A stretch of DNA of 62,621 bases from Ceratorhiza oryzae-sativae (lineage: Eukaryota > Basidiomycota > Agaricomycetes > Cantharellales > Ceratobasidiaceae): assembly GCA_030998015.1 (NCBI GenBank), contig JARWMV010000090.1:1-62621 (forward strand). The letters run 5' to 3'. Positions 1 to 11,157 of the stretch are shown here, one piece after another; position 1 is the stretch's first letter, and each line of letters starts with the position of its first letter. A program made the position numbers and the translations under genes. The notes beneath the pieces were generated by a model, which worked only from the letters and a program-made list of their open reading frames with translations, was not told where the DNA came from and searched no databases.

Positions 1-3000
1 TGGTTTTGATATTTGAGCTGTCTAGGAAAACCTTTGATCCAACTTTGATCTTGGGTGCTTCATGATGCTTCTGATTATAATATTTGGAGTATGTTTGATT
101 GGCAATTGTTAGAGCAGCCTTGGCCTCTTCTTGGATTTCTTAGAGGTGTTCAGCATATTGATCAGTGGCAGGTACCTGGCTTTCTTTGGTATTACCCACA
201 GTGAAATCTGGGTTGTAACCATAGCAGGCAAAGAACAGCAAGTAGTTTGATCCTGAGTGCTTCCCATTATTATATGCAAATTCCACCATAGGCAATGCTG
301 CTACCCAATCCGTCTGTCTATGATTTATGTAGTGACAAAGATATATTTCGATGAATTGGTTTAGTCTTTTGCTTTGCCCATCAACCTGTGGTCTGTACAC
401 TGTAGAGTAATGTGGTTCAATGTTTAGGCATTTGTACAGTTGGCGAAGGAATTTGGCATTGAAGTTAGGGCCTTGGTCAGATATGGTTTTTCAGGGTAAT
501 CCATGTAGTTTCCAGACAAAGTTTACAAATAGATTTGCAATGTCTGCTGCAGTGGCTCCCAAGTGTGTGGGGATAAAGTGTACCATTTTTGATAATCGGT
601 CCACCACTGTGAGTATTGCATTGTATCCTTCTGACATTGGTGATCCAGTGATCAAGTCATAGGTGATTTCCTCCCAGGGTTTATTTGGTAAGTCTATGGG
701 TTGTAGGAGACCAGGAGGGGCTTGATTTGAATGTTTGTTCCAGATACACAAGTCACATGCCTGAATATAATTAACAACAGATTTTTTCATTCCAGACCAA
801 TAGTAATCTTGAGATAGAAGATCTAGTGTCCTGAATTGCCCTGGATGCCCTGTTGCAGGATTTTCATGCTGGCTTTCTATGACTGCTCATCTGATTTCTG
901 ACTTGTTTGGTACGTATGTGCAGTTGTGGTAGTACAACAAGTCATCTTCTGGATGCCAGCCTTTAACCAGAATGTTCTCCTCAAGGGACTTTAGAATCTT
1001 TGATATGGTCTTATTGTTATGGATCACTAACATTTTCTATTATTTTAGTCTGCTCTGCCAACTTCAAGCAATGCCTCTGTAATTAATTTGTGAAATACTT
1101 GAAATTGTATGTGCTTCAAATTGTACTATTTTCCGTTCCATTAAATAGTACAAATTTTCCGCTCTCCAACGCATATTTTATTAAGTTTTTACGATAAGAT
1201 CTCAGAGAGATACAGAGGTTGCGATATTTCCTGTTTTCAGGAGATATTGATTACAACATCGTGTCGCCCATATCTTGGCAACCGCTTACACTATCAAAGC
1301 GATCTTATGTTCTACCGATAGCTAATCTTCGGCGGTATCTGCTGCCCGATAATTGTTGCGATCCACCAGATCCTTGTGCTGGAATGGCCCGAAGATCATT
1401 AGAATCTTACTGGACCATCAATCAAGATCTAATGACTCCAGTGAGTCAGGAGAGCCTTCCAAATTGATCCAGAAGCTTCTCTGACTCACTTTATGACTCA
1501 CTGAGATGTAGCCTCTGTTCATTACATGTATATACTATGATAATATGATCTACAAGCCAATAGCAGGTCTCAGATGCATCAATGCCTTCGATCCACACCC
1601 TGTCCTTACTCTTTTATCCTATACTGGGCTAGGGTGTACCCCAAGTATAGCAGTACCCTCTTTTGATGATCGCACTGGCATGCATGTATCTATTTGGCTC
1701 TGGAATGCTCTCCTCAGGGTATAAAAGGACCTCCTCTGAGGCCCTTCCAGACCACCTCCTCTACTCAACCCAGACTGGTTATTGGTTTCTTTTCTCTTTC
1801 TATTTCTTGTGTCTGTGTGATTTCTTATATAACTAGTACTGAGGAATAAAGTACCATATTAGTTATATACTGTCTGATTCATTGTATCTTATATACAGAG
1901 TTATATAAGGATACAATATTGCCTGATTGAGCATGACATTAAGTACCAGCTATTAGAGGAAATCTAAGTACCTGTAGCTGAGGAAGCACATGCATTAGGC
2001 AGCCCACCATCTATCCTATAAGCTATCACTTAAGTCTAGCATTAAGATTAGTATCAGTTAGTCCAAGCAACTAGGGCTGAACTACATTTAAGATATCTAA
2101 GGGAACCTGACCATAGTAGTCTTGCTCTTTATACCTATAAATTAGTCAGTTTACACTGTGAAAGATTAAGACTACCTTGAGTGTTACTTGATTGCATTGC
2201 AACTACTTTGAGCCTTCTTACTCCAGTCTAAGAAGTATTGAGTACAATTAGTGTATACTAACATATCTACATTTTCTTAAGCTCTAGATATTCAAGTGTA
2301 CCCTGACCCATAACACTTATCATCTGGTAACACATCCCTGATTAGATCATTGAGGGAATGGTCAGTGAGAATTGCCAAAATGAAAAGCTTGGGGCTGATA
2401 AGCAGTGGGGTTTCACCCCCCTCTTTAGCTGCCTCTCTCTGAAGTGACTCTCATTGAGATAGTATATCAGCTTTTCCGTTTTGTGCCCCTTTTCTGTACT
2501 TGATTCTGTAATTGTAGTCAGCCAGGAAGCCCATCCACCTTGCTTGTCTCTGGTTTAAGTCCTTTTTTGTCTGGAAGAACTCTAGATTTTTGTGGTCTGA
2601 GAGTACCAAGACAGGGATTTCAGATCCTTCAAGCAAGTGACACTATTCTTTGAATGCTTGTATCATAGCCAGTAACTCTTTATCATGTATATCATAGTTT
2701 TGTTTGGCCAGTGGTAGAGTTTTAGAATAGAAGGCTACCGGATGTAATTTACCATCTTTGCCATACTGGTTCAGAATAGCTCCAGTGGCAAAGTCAGATG
2801 CATCACATTCCAGTATAAATTCCTTTGTGACGTCTGGTTGGATTAGGACAGGAGATTCAACTAGTGCTTTTTTCAGAATTTGGAAAGATGCTTCCTCATT
2901 CTTACCCCATCACCAAGGGACATCTTTAGGCAAGAGCTGGTACATAGGCCAATCTCATCCTGCAAAATCCTCTATGAAGCAGCAATAGTAGTTGAAAAAC

Positions 3001-4409
3001 CCTAGTGCTTCCTGCACTTCCTTTACAGTACATGGTGTTTCCCAATTAACTGCTTCCATGACCTTTTTAGGATCTGTTTTGACTCCTTCACCATTGGCAA
3101 TTACACCTAGATATTCCACTTCAGAAACATTGAAGACACATTTTTCCAGGTTGCAATATAGCTGGTGTTTCCTAAGTCAGGATAACACCTCCTGAACATG
3201 CTTCTTGTGGTCCTCAGGGTTTTTGGAAAATATAAGTATGTCATCAAGGTATACTATAACTGACACATCTAGTAGATCCCTGAAGATCTTGTTCATGAAG
3301 TTCTGGAATGCAGCTGGAGCATTACAAAGACCAAAAGGCATGACCAAGTATTCAAATAGACCATATTTCATTTTAAACACTGTTTTCCATTCATCTCCTT
3401 CTTTAATTCTGACCAGATTATAGCCAGATTTAAGATCCAGAGTTGTGAATACATGTGCTCCTCTCAATTTCTCTACCAAGGTGGAAATGAGAGGTATGGG
3501 ATACGTGTTTCATACTGTGTTGGAATTAAGTGATCAATAATCAACACAGATCCTTCTTTTGCCATTCTTTTTAGGAACAAAGATTACTGGAGAGCTGTAT
3601 TGCAATTTGGAGGGCCTGATCAACCCTTTATCCAACTGCTCTTTAAGTATTCTCCTTAATTCCTTGTCATCTGAAGGGCAAAGGGGGTATACCAGTCCTT
3701 TGACTGGTGCATTTTGATCCTTGAGGACTATCTCAAGGTCATATGGATGGTGAGGAGGTAACTCCATCACTTTGTCCTCAGAAAATATGTCTGCATAGTC
3801 TTGGAGTTCCTCTGGGATGCCTTCAAGTGGTTTTAATGCCATGACAACTCCAGGGTCCCTAGGGATGCCTTCAAGAGGCTGGTAAGCCTTGACACCTCCT
3901 AGGTTTTCATCAAATGGATCAAAGACACCACCAACATTGCCAAGAACTACATTAGAAGCAGGAATGCAATTTTTTATACAAAAGTTTGAGTCAAAAGTAA
4001 CATGTTTATTTGGCCAGTCAATATTTGGGTTATGTAATTTGAGCCATGACATTCCTAGTACTAAAGTGTGTCTTCCTATGTATGCTACATTACAAACCAA
4101 TTGTTCTTTATGACTACCTATTTCTAAAATAAAAACACATTAGGTATCAACAATACCAGAAGAGATTTCACAACCATCAATAACTTTTAATTTTTTTGGA
4201 TTTTTCTTTTTATAAGTGGGTATTCAATATTGTTTGACTAAGCACAGGTGTATAAAGCATGAGGATGCGCCAGAGTCAATCATTGCCCAACCATGCATGG
4301 TTTGCATATGGTTGATGCTTTTATTTTCTGGAGCAGACAGGACTTGAGATGCAACAAAATATATATTTAATGGGGAAACGTTGTCTACAGCATAAATTTC
4401 AAAGTCCAT
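1..4409 (-). pseudogene. Element D pol (protease, RT, RNase H, integrase), broken
   Basis: Reading leftwards: an aspartic protease core with the motif MIDSGASS near 4300; RT pieces over 4100-3534 and 3479-3177, the second with the catalytic box YLDDILIF near 3240; an RNase H tail at 2636-2451 ([11 protein letters not shown]); an integrase H2C2-type finger and core at 790-491 (ACDLCIWNKH, then VVDRLSKMVHF); and more integrase core at 400-140. A family A solo LTR sits between RNase H and integrase. The pieces lie in different frames and are separated by stop codons, so no full polyprotein can be made. It belongs to the Ty3/gypsy class by domain order. The end lies beyond base 1. Confidence 0.85.
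1015..2315 (+). repeat. Solo LTR, family A, TSD CTTAT
   Basis: This 1301-bp copy matches the two LTRs of element A1 end to end in the opposite orientation. It starts TGTTATGGATCAC and ends GACCCATAACA, and is flanked by CTTAT at 1010-1014 and 2316-2320. It contains a core promoter TATAAAA at 1720-1726 and a poly(A) signal AATAAA at 1845-1850, which bracket the likely R region. No internal element sequence adjoins it, so it is a solo LTR left by recombination. It lies inside the pol of element D. Confidence 0.93.
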
Positions 4410-5167
4410 ACTGATTTCACTTGATACATTTGCTCCATCAATGTTGAAGCATCCTTGTTTTCCAACTCATCACCAGAAAGGGAAGCAGCTTGCCCAGAAT
4501 AGGGTTTGGAGGGACAAGCCCTGGAATAATGGCCATGACCACCACAAGTGCTGCATATAACAGGCTTTTTTCCTTTCCCAGCTGAATCTAAATCCATGGG
4601 TCCAGGACCAGAACCTTTAGCCAGGGTAGGAGCCAAGGGAGCAATGACGATCAGATGTGAATCTTTTTGGATATTTTTAAACTTAGTTTCTTTGGAAGAT
4701 CTGTCATTCCATTTGATCATGGGAATCAACTGCCCTTTGGCATTGCGGTTTATAGCCAAAATTGTTCCTTTGTGAGCCTTACCATCTGGACCAAGTGTGT
4801 ACACCTTTTCCCCAACAGACATCTTTTCCCTGGCTGGGCCTTTGGGAGGAGCTGCTGACATAGAGGTGGAAGCTTTGGTGGAGGTGCTAGCCACATTGGA
4901 AGAGGAAGAGGATTTGGAGGATGGGTTTTGGGCCTGGAACAACTCAATATGCTGATCAATTCTGAGTGCCTTGTCTGCAAGGGTTTGCAAAGTGACATTG
5001 GCAGCCATGTGGTTGTAATCTTGGGCCACAAGGAATTCCTTGATTTTGACTGTGAGACCATTGTAGAAATGATCACAAAGAGACGTGTCATTGTAGCCGA
5101 GACCCTGGGAATATGTCTGGAAGTCCTTGAAGTATTCTTGGACCAAATTCTTTTGTTTGAGTGATTT

Positions 5168-5529
5168 TGTCATGAACTGACATGCATATATCCATTCTGT
5201 ATTATTTTCTCGATTTATTACATTTTATGAGATCATTTTTCAAACATACTTGCCTTTTATGGTATATCTGTGTCATGTGACTCAAAGGATGTTCTGGACT
5301 GGTGACCAAGATGTATTTCAACTCTGATGTGAAATTCCACAGCTCCACGGTCACTTCTATCTCTTATTGGTCATGACTCACTGTATGGACTTGTTTGTTA
5401 TGATGCAGCTCATATCATGTATATAAACTGGGTCAAGTTCACAGAGGACTCCTCAAGAACTTGACCTCTCATCAAATACAAGTTCTTTTCTTACTATTTT
5501 CCTCATCACCTGACTTGTCATCATCAACA
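5168..5529 (+). repeat. Solo LTR, family B, TSD GATTT
   Basis: A 362-bp LTR starting TGTCATGAACTGACATG and ending ATCATCAACA, flanked by GATTT at 5163-5167 and 5530-5534. It has a TATA box (TATATAAAC) near 5419. It interrupts element D gag. Two further family B copies are at 6014-6388 and 37293-37666. Confidence 0.9.
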
Positions 5530-6013
5530 GATTTGAATTTCACCCTGAAATTTTCAGTCTTGTTGGCAACATTCCAGCAAGTGTTAAATTGGGTCCAGAA
5601 ATCATTGACATTATGAAGCCAAGTGACTGGATTGTTATTATAACATTGTTTTCCAAATAGGGTTCCGGCCACTCATGGGCTTTGCCATCCAGGCAGGAGA
5701 TGATGTAGGCGATCTGCTCATCAGCAGTCGCAGAGGGATAGGAAGTCTGCAAATAATGGGCCACTGCAACCCTGAAGGATACACCCTTGTTTTTATATGA
5801 ACCATCAAATTTTGCAGGTGCAGATAGCTTGGGTGCTTGAGTACGTGCGACCAAGGTACTTGTACCAGGTGCCTGGACTGCAGCCTGAAGCACTACTACG
5901 TTTGTTTCAAGGTTAGATATGCCTGTATCGTGGTTCTGGAGGGTGGTATTGATGGTGGAAAGTTTGGCCAACTGTTGATTGATGAATACCACAAGATTGT
6001 GTGGGTGAATGCT

Positions 6014-6388
6014 TGTCAACAACAACAAGTCAGGCAACAAGGAAAATAGTAGGAAAGAAAAGAACTTGTATTTGATGAGAGGTCAAGTTCTTGAGGAGCC
6101 CTCTGCAAACTTGACCCAGTTTATATACATGATATGAGCCACATCATAACAAACAAGTCTGTACAGTGAGTCACAACTGATAAGAGATAGAAGTGATAGA
6201 AGCAACTGCAGAACTGCAGAATTTCACATCAGAGTTGAAATACATCTTGGTTATCAGTCCAGAACATCCCCTGAATCACATGACACAGATATACCATAAA
6301 AGGCAAGTATGTTTTTGAAAGGATCTCATAAAATGTAATAAATCAAGGAAATATTATAGAGTGGATATATGCGTGTCAGCTTGTGACA
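6014..6388 (-). repeat. Solo LTR, family B, minus orientation, TSD ATGCT
   Basis: A 375-bp copy of the same LTR in the opposite orientation, flanked by ATGCT at 6009-6013 and 6389-6393. It lies near the start of element D gag, 485 bp from the other family B copy. The two copies are therefore inverted to each other with a gag fragment between them. Confidence 0.9.
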
Positions 6389-6606
6389 ATGCTATTAGAT
6401 CAGCTGGATTGGTGGGTACTTGAATCTGGGTGGCATCAAACTGAATCCAGGCAGGGGTGGGGTTTGGTGTGGACATAGCTAAAAAAGGAAGTGGGATAGA
6501 CAAATATGGTAGGTGTTCTTGAAGCTGGGATTTTCACTCTCAAACACTGTGGCTGCTCTGCTACCTAGCGTTGGACAATGACTACAACTAATCAACAAGC
6601 CTTTGT

Positions 6607-7904
6607 GTTACGGGTCATAGTACACTTGAATATCTAGAGCTTAAGCAAATGTAGATATGTTAGTATACACTAATCGTACTCAATACTTCTTAGACTTGAG
6701 TAAGAAGGCTCAAAATAGTTGCAATGCGATCAAGTAACACTCAAGGTAGTCTTAATCTTTCACAGTGTAAACTGACTAATTTATAGGTATAAAGAGCAAG
6801 ACTACTATGGTCAGGTTCCCTTAGATATCTTAAATGTAGTTCAGCCCTAGTCGCTTGGACTAACTGATACTAATCTTAATACTAGGCTTAAGCGATAGCT
6901 TATAGGATAGATGGTGGGCTGCCTAATGCGTGTACTTCCTCAGCTACAGGTACTTAGATTTCCTCTAATAGCTGGTACTTAATGTCACGCTCAATCAGGC
7001 AATATTGTATCCTTATATATCTCTGTATATAAGATACAATGACTCAGACAGTATATAACTAATATGGTACTTTATTCCTCAGTACTAGTTATATAAGAAA
7101 TCACACACAGACAAGAGAAATAGAAAGAGAAAAGAAACCAATAACCGTCTGGGTTGAGTAGAGGGAGGTGGTCTGGAAGGGCCTCAGAGGAGGTCCTTTT
7201 ATACCCTGAGGAGGGCATTCCAGAGCCAAATAGATACATGCATGCCAGTGCGATCATCAAAAGAGGGTACTGCTATACTTGGGGTACACCCTAGCCCAGT
7301 ATAGGATAAAAGAGTAAAGACAGGGTGTGGATCGAAGGCATTGATGCATCTGAGACCTGCTATTGGCTTGTAGATCATATTATCATAGTATATACATGTA
7401 ATGAATGGAGGCTACATCTCAGTGAGTCATAAAGTGAGTCAGAGAAGCTTCTGGATCAATTTGGGAAGCTCTCCTGACTCACTGGAGTCATTAGATCTTG
7501 ATTGATGGTCCAGTAAGATTCTAATGATCTTCGGGCCATTCCGGCGCGAGGATCCGGTGGATCGCGACGATCTTCGGGCAGCAGATACCGCCGAAGATTG
7601 GCTATCGATAGAGCACAAGATCGCTTTGATAGCGTAAGCGGTTGCCGAGATATGAGCGGTGCGATGTTGTAATCAATATCTCCTGATAAGAGGAAATATC
7701 GCAACCTCTGTATCTCTCTGAGATCTTATCGTAAAAACTTAATAAAATATGCGTTGGAGAGCGGGAATTTTGTACTATTTAATGAAACAAAAATAGTACA
7801 ATTCAGAGCGCATACAAATTCGAGTATTTCACAATTTAATTACAGAGGCATCGCTTGTTGGCAGAGCAGACTAAAATAATAGAAAATGTTAGTGATCCAT
7901 AACA
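6607..7904 (-). repeat. 3' LTR of element A1 (family A)
   Basis: A 1298-bp LTR. On the plus strand it reads TGTTACGGGTCA ... GATCCATAACA, so in element orientation it starts TGTTATGGATC. It contains a TATA box and AATAAA poly(A) signal matching those in the solo copy at 1015-2315. Near 7770-7803 it has an inverted repeat built on TTGTACTATTT. The polypurine tract abuts it at 7905. Confidence 0.95.
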
Positions 7905-7920
7905 TAGCCCCCCCAGTCTG
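7905..7920 (-). other. Polypurine tract of element A1
   Basis: In element orientation the sequence just before the 3' LTR is CAGACTGGGGGGGCTA. This run of purines directly abuts the LTR start and is where plus-strand DNA synthesis is primed in LTR retrotransposons. Confidence 0.8.
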
Positions 7921-7935
7921 GTATGTCAACTCACA

Positions 7936-9074
7936 TTAAAGAGAATCATATCCCTCATCATCAGAGCTGATGTAAATGTACTCCCTTTCTTCCAACTGGC
8001 TTGGTTCAGCTGGTTCAGAAGGAGTGGAGGCACCAGACACAGTGAAGGACTCCTCATCTGACTCTTTAGCCTCAGGATCAGCTTCAGAGAGAGAGACAGA
8101 TTGGGATGGTCCAGCTTCATTTTCAAAATGAACCCTAGGGCGACCATCTGTCACCCCTGTATCCTTGGGGTTGGAAGACCTGTAACCCATTTGGTTAGCT
8201 GGATATGCTACTTCCATTTACTAGGATTTTAAGCATACCAAGGGACAGTTTTGGGCCCTGCAGCAGCAGCCAATTGTTCCATCTTGCTTGTCAGGAACTG
8301 GTAAAACTTCTTGGCAGACAATTGCTGCCTCAGAGTGAAGTAGACATGCTGTTCCTTGGTTGTCAGCTTCTAACCCAAGGGTAGTAGGATTGGGCTTACC
8401 ATATCATCTCCCCAAGTCTTAGGAACTCCAGACTTATTGGGCTCCAGCCATCCCTTCTTGCAGAATATAGAGCGATATAGATGGAAACAATCCTTTCCTG
8501 CAGCTATCATGGCACAAGGGAAAGGAGGGAGGACAGATGTCTTGTCCCTACCATCATACATAGCCAGACAGCGCAGGCTGCAAACCATCTGTAAGGCCCA
8601 AATCTGCAATCGAACCACTTCAGAAATAAGGGCAGGAAGAGATTCAAAAGGATTCTGCCAGTCCCAAGCAGTGAAGCCTGTTATTGGCTCTATAGGGAAA
8701 GCAATTCCTGCTTCCCTGAAGCGTGCATATAGAGGTGAATCCACTGAAAAGTTATGAGACCTGTAGGCCTCTTCCAAAGTCCCATTCTGCAAGTAAGTTC
8801 CCACTGCATCTCGCACTTGGAGGAGCGCATCTACCAAGGCATGGGCTACTTGATCATGCACATACCATCCATCAGTGCCCCAGTCTTCATTGAAACTGTA
8901 GTAAATTTCAATGCCATCCCTGAACTTTCGTTCCAAGATGGAAGTACTGGAGGCATATAGCCCTTCCCCCATGCGCATAGAGGCTGCCAGGCAAGCAAAG
9001 TACTTGGACAGCAGAATTGAATCTGCTACTGCCTTGGCTTGCTCCTCATTGAGCATCATAGGAGGGGACTGCAT
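7936..9074 (-). CDS. Accessory gene 3 of A1: three exons, 344 aa, unknown family
   Basis: ATG at 9074, 90 nt downstream of a TATA box. Exons 9074-8400, 8354-8239 and 8179-7936; introns 8399-8355 (45 nt, GTAAGC...CAAG, branch CTGAC) and 8238-8180 (59 nt, GTATGC...TACAG, branch CTAAC). The total is 1035 nt, exactly 344 aa plus stop. Reading straight through meets TAG at 8372-8370 and TAA at 8231-8229, both removed by splicing. The N-terminal 260 residues look globular and mostly helical (AVADSILLSKYF; ALISEVVRLQIWALQMV). The C-terminus is acidic and Ser-rich (YIYISSDDEGYDS). No family recognised. It ends 32 bp before the 3' LTR. The first intron is at the short limit for fungi, so its acceptor is less certain. 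Confidence 0.65.
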
Positions 9075-9163
9075 GGTGCAAGAATAGAGAGATAGTGGGC
9101 GAAAAGTGCTTAAGAGCTGGTAGGGTGTTGAACCACTGAAGAGAGAGGGCTCTCCAAGGCTGT

Positions 9164-9170
9164 TTTTATA
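9164..9170 (-). promoter_or_regulatory. TATA box of accessory gene 3
   Basis: TATAAAA on the minus strand, inside the near-palindrome GGCTATAAAAACAGCC, 90 nt before the ATG at 9074 and about 100 nt after the stop of accessory gene 2. Confidence 0.6.
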
Positions 9171-9272
9171 GCCCAGAGTCGTCCTGCTTTGCTCTTTGGA
9201 ATCATAGGATTGCCCCTTAAGTTCACACAAGTGGAATTGGGGGACAATAGCATAAATTCCAAGCAAACTAAA

Positions 9273-10108
9273 CTAATACAAGTCATGTGTCTCCATGATA
9301 TCCCTCAGACGTCTTTGTGCAGCTCTGAGGTTCCCTACTTCTTCCACTAGTTCCCTATTCAACTCCTGTACCCTACTTTCCAAGGCCAACTCCGTCACCA
9401 GAAGGTCACCAGATGACTCAGTTCCATCAGAAAGTGAGTCAGATGGTGATTCTGGCTGGTATTCAGGAGAAGGGGAAGGAGGGTAAGCGAGTCTAAACAA
9501 GTCAACTTTAGATCTTGACTCAAGAGAAGCGAACTCACTGATATTCAGGAAGCTCTCCTCCTGACTCATATTCCCCATCAGTAGGTGCTTCAGAGAGTAT
9601 GGAAGCCTCTCTAGAAGCCTCATGGGGCCGATGTGCATAATCCCTAGACAGATCAGCTTTAGATCTTGACTCAATCGAAGTCAAGAACTTACCAGTCCAT
9701 CCTCTCCAGGAACTCCTCATAATCGACAGGGCTTATGCTCCTTGGGGGAGGCACAGGCCTTTCGTCTCTTCTGCCCCATCCATGCATCAAAACCAGATCA
9801 AATGGGGTTGGCTCCAACCCTGGAGAGGGAGGAGTTGGCCATCCAATCTCGAAATGAGGGCCTTGACTGGGAGCTTCCAATGGATAGGTTGGAAGTGGAG
9901 GATAAAGGGCAGAGGGAGCTGGATTGGGGTATACTGGAAGTGGCACATCTGGGGCAGGCTCAATGCCCTCCCTTCTAGATTGTCGCCTATTCTGCCTGTT
10001 TTGAGATCGCACCCTGGTGCGTTCCCATCTGAGGCCCATAAAGCGACGCTCCAGAATGTCCAGATGGGTGCTGGGAGTCTGGGGACGTTCAATTGAGTAG
10101 TCAGACAT
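9273..10108 (-). CDS. Accessory gene 2 of A1: three exons, Pro-rich and coiled-coil protein
   Basis: ATG at 10108. Exons 10108-9693, 9643-9539 and 9492-9273; introns 9692-9644 (49 nt, GTAAGT...CTAG) and 9538-9493 (46 nt, GTGAGT...TTAG), each with a CTGAT/TTGAC branch-like motif near the 3' end. The exon total is 741 nt, exactly 246 aa plus stop. Without splicing, a stop falls right at the first splice site. The product has an Arg-rich segment (about residues 30-45), a long Pro-rich segment (50-115), an acidic Ser/Glu region and a C-terminal helix likely to form a coiled coil (LESRVQELNRELVEEVGNL). No family recognised. The two introns resemble each other over about 25 bases, suggesting a local duplication. 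Confidence 0.65.
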
Positions 10109-10166
10109 GTTTAGAGGGTAAAACTGTGCAGTATACAGCTGTAGTACCTTAGAGACGACACAAAAA

Positions 10167-10173
10167 TCTTATA
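10167..10173 (-). promoter_or_regulatory. TATA box of accessory gene 2
   Basis: TATAAGA on the minus strand 60 nt upstream of the ATG, with an inverted CCAAT (ATTGG) about 30 bp further upstream. Confidence 0.5.
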
Positions 10174-10545
10174 CTGCATGTATTTCACATCCAGTTGCCA
10201 ATAGGAAGCTTACTCCAAATAAAAGAAGCTTGTAACTGGCCAAATAGAGTGCGCTCTGCTGTTATCTGTACAGTTATCACATGCTGATCCTTCCAGATCT
10301 TTCTTATCTAGTCCTTAAACCTTACAGTTGGTGATCGGTCCAAGCAGTCAACTGAGATTACTTTGCAGTGACTCATTCTGATGATCGCTTAGGGGATCAG
10401 ACAACTTTATACTTTAAATCTATATACAGAAAGTTCTGGTACAAGACTTAAAGGGAGTAAGGGGAAAAGGTTTCTTGATGGGGACTAGATGTGATCGATC
10501 CAAATAGATCAGTGGACTTGATAAGATGATCAGGAAAGATCTGAC

Positions 10546-11028
10546 TTACCAAGCTTGGGTAATCTTATCTACAGCTGTAGAAAAGATCCAAGGTATTGCT
10601 GTCGCTCCATTCCTTGCATTTGATCTGTCCAGTACCATAAGCATTAAACCCAGTAAATAGATTTTGGACTTACAGTATGGATGGTCTGGCAGGATGAAAA
10701 GCTCAGAGGGCATGCCTCTGTTTCCTGGACCCCTGTAGGGACTATACTGCCTGCGATTCCTTACCAAGGCAATGGAAAGGATGTTGGCTGGCTTAACAGT
10801 CCAGAGGGTCCTCTGCCTGCTGAAGTACACCAGCTTGTATGGCAGAGAGATCACCACTCTGCCAGTCACAGTGATGGTGCGCTCCAGGTTGGAGTACTCC
10901 ATTACCACCTTTTGTCCAGGTGCGACCCATATAAAGTCTTCTCCTAGACTGTAGAGGTAGTAAAGGATGGCAAGAACCATGAGAGCGATGGGGAGAGTAA
11001 CAGCAATGAAGATGATGGAGTTGGCCAT
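10546..11028 (-). CDS. Accessory gene 1 of A1: small single-pass membrane protein
   Basis: ATG at 11028, 36 nt downstream of a TATA box. Unspliced it gives 160 aa. Residues 4-27 (SIIFIAVTLPIALMVLAILY) form one strong transmembrane or signal-anchor segment, followed by a charged domain with many beta-prone residues (for example TITVTGRVVISLPYKLVYF). No family recognised. A possible 49-nt intron (10625-10673, GTAAGT...ACAG) would change the last third and end at 10569. Another GTAAGT at 10549 overlaps the unspliced stop, so the C-terminus is uncertain. Its place just after pol is where envelope genes sit in errantiviruses, but a single N-terminal segment and small size do not resemble an envelope protein. 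Role unknown. Confidence 0.6.
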   Translation of the reverse strand: MANSIIFIAVTLPIALMVLAILYYLYSLGEDFIWVAPGQKVVMEYSNLERTITVTGRVVISLPYKLVYFSRQRTLWTVKPANILSIALVRNRRQYSPYRGPGNRGMPSELFILPDHPYCKSKIYLLGLMLMVLDRSNARNGATAIPWIFSTAVDKITQAW

Positions 11029-11064
11029 GGTTGATGTGGTGTTTCCAGAGGTAAATGCCAGCCG

Positions 11065-11071
11065 ATTTATA
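11065..11071 (-). promoter_or_regulatory. TATA box of accessory gene 1
   Basis: TATAAAT on the minus strand, 37 nt before the ATG at 11028 and about 90 nt after the pol stop, implying a very short 5' leader. Confidence 0.55.
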
Positions 11072-11157
11072 TCTACAAAATGACTTTGTTAGTAAACAAA
11101 CAACAGAGAAATCACGTGTTGTTCTTGGAATGATTTTCAGGAAAGGGTTAAGACTTC

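Larger units (their letters stand above)
4385..6476 (-). pseudogene. Element D gag, split by two solo LTRs
   Basis: The likely start is the ATG at 6476, just downstream of the leader. A capsid-like segment (6040-5540) has a conserved stretch ending in LDGKAHEW. The zinc knuckle CSTCGGHGHYSRAC lies near 4550, in the C-terminal segment (5173-4385). Family B solo LTRs sit at 6014-6388 and 5168-5529, each with a perfect 5-bp TSD, so both landed in an already existing gag. There is also a frame change near 6390-6400 and one near 5660. It encoded the nucleocapsid/capsid precursor of element D and is now non-functional. Confidence 0.75.

Noticed and set aside
7456..7704. 82-codon ORF in the family A LTR, seen in three copies (also 1219-1467 and 22247-22495)
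   Set aside because: It has no ATG (starts at TTG) and the three copies are similar simply because the LTRs are copies of each other. Repetition is not evidence of coding.
10546..11028. Accessory gene 1 as a retroviral envelope gene
   Set aside because: The position fits, but it is only 160 aa with one N-terminal hydrophobic segment, no second membrane anchor, cleavage site or fusion-peptide-like region.
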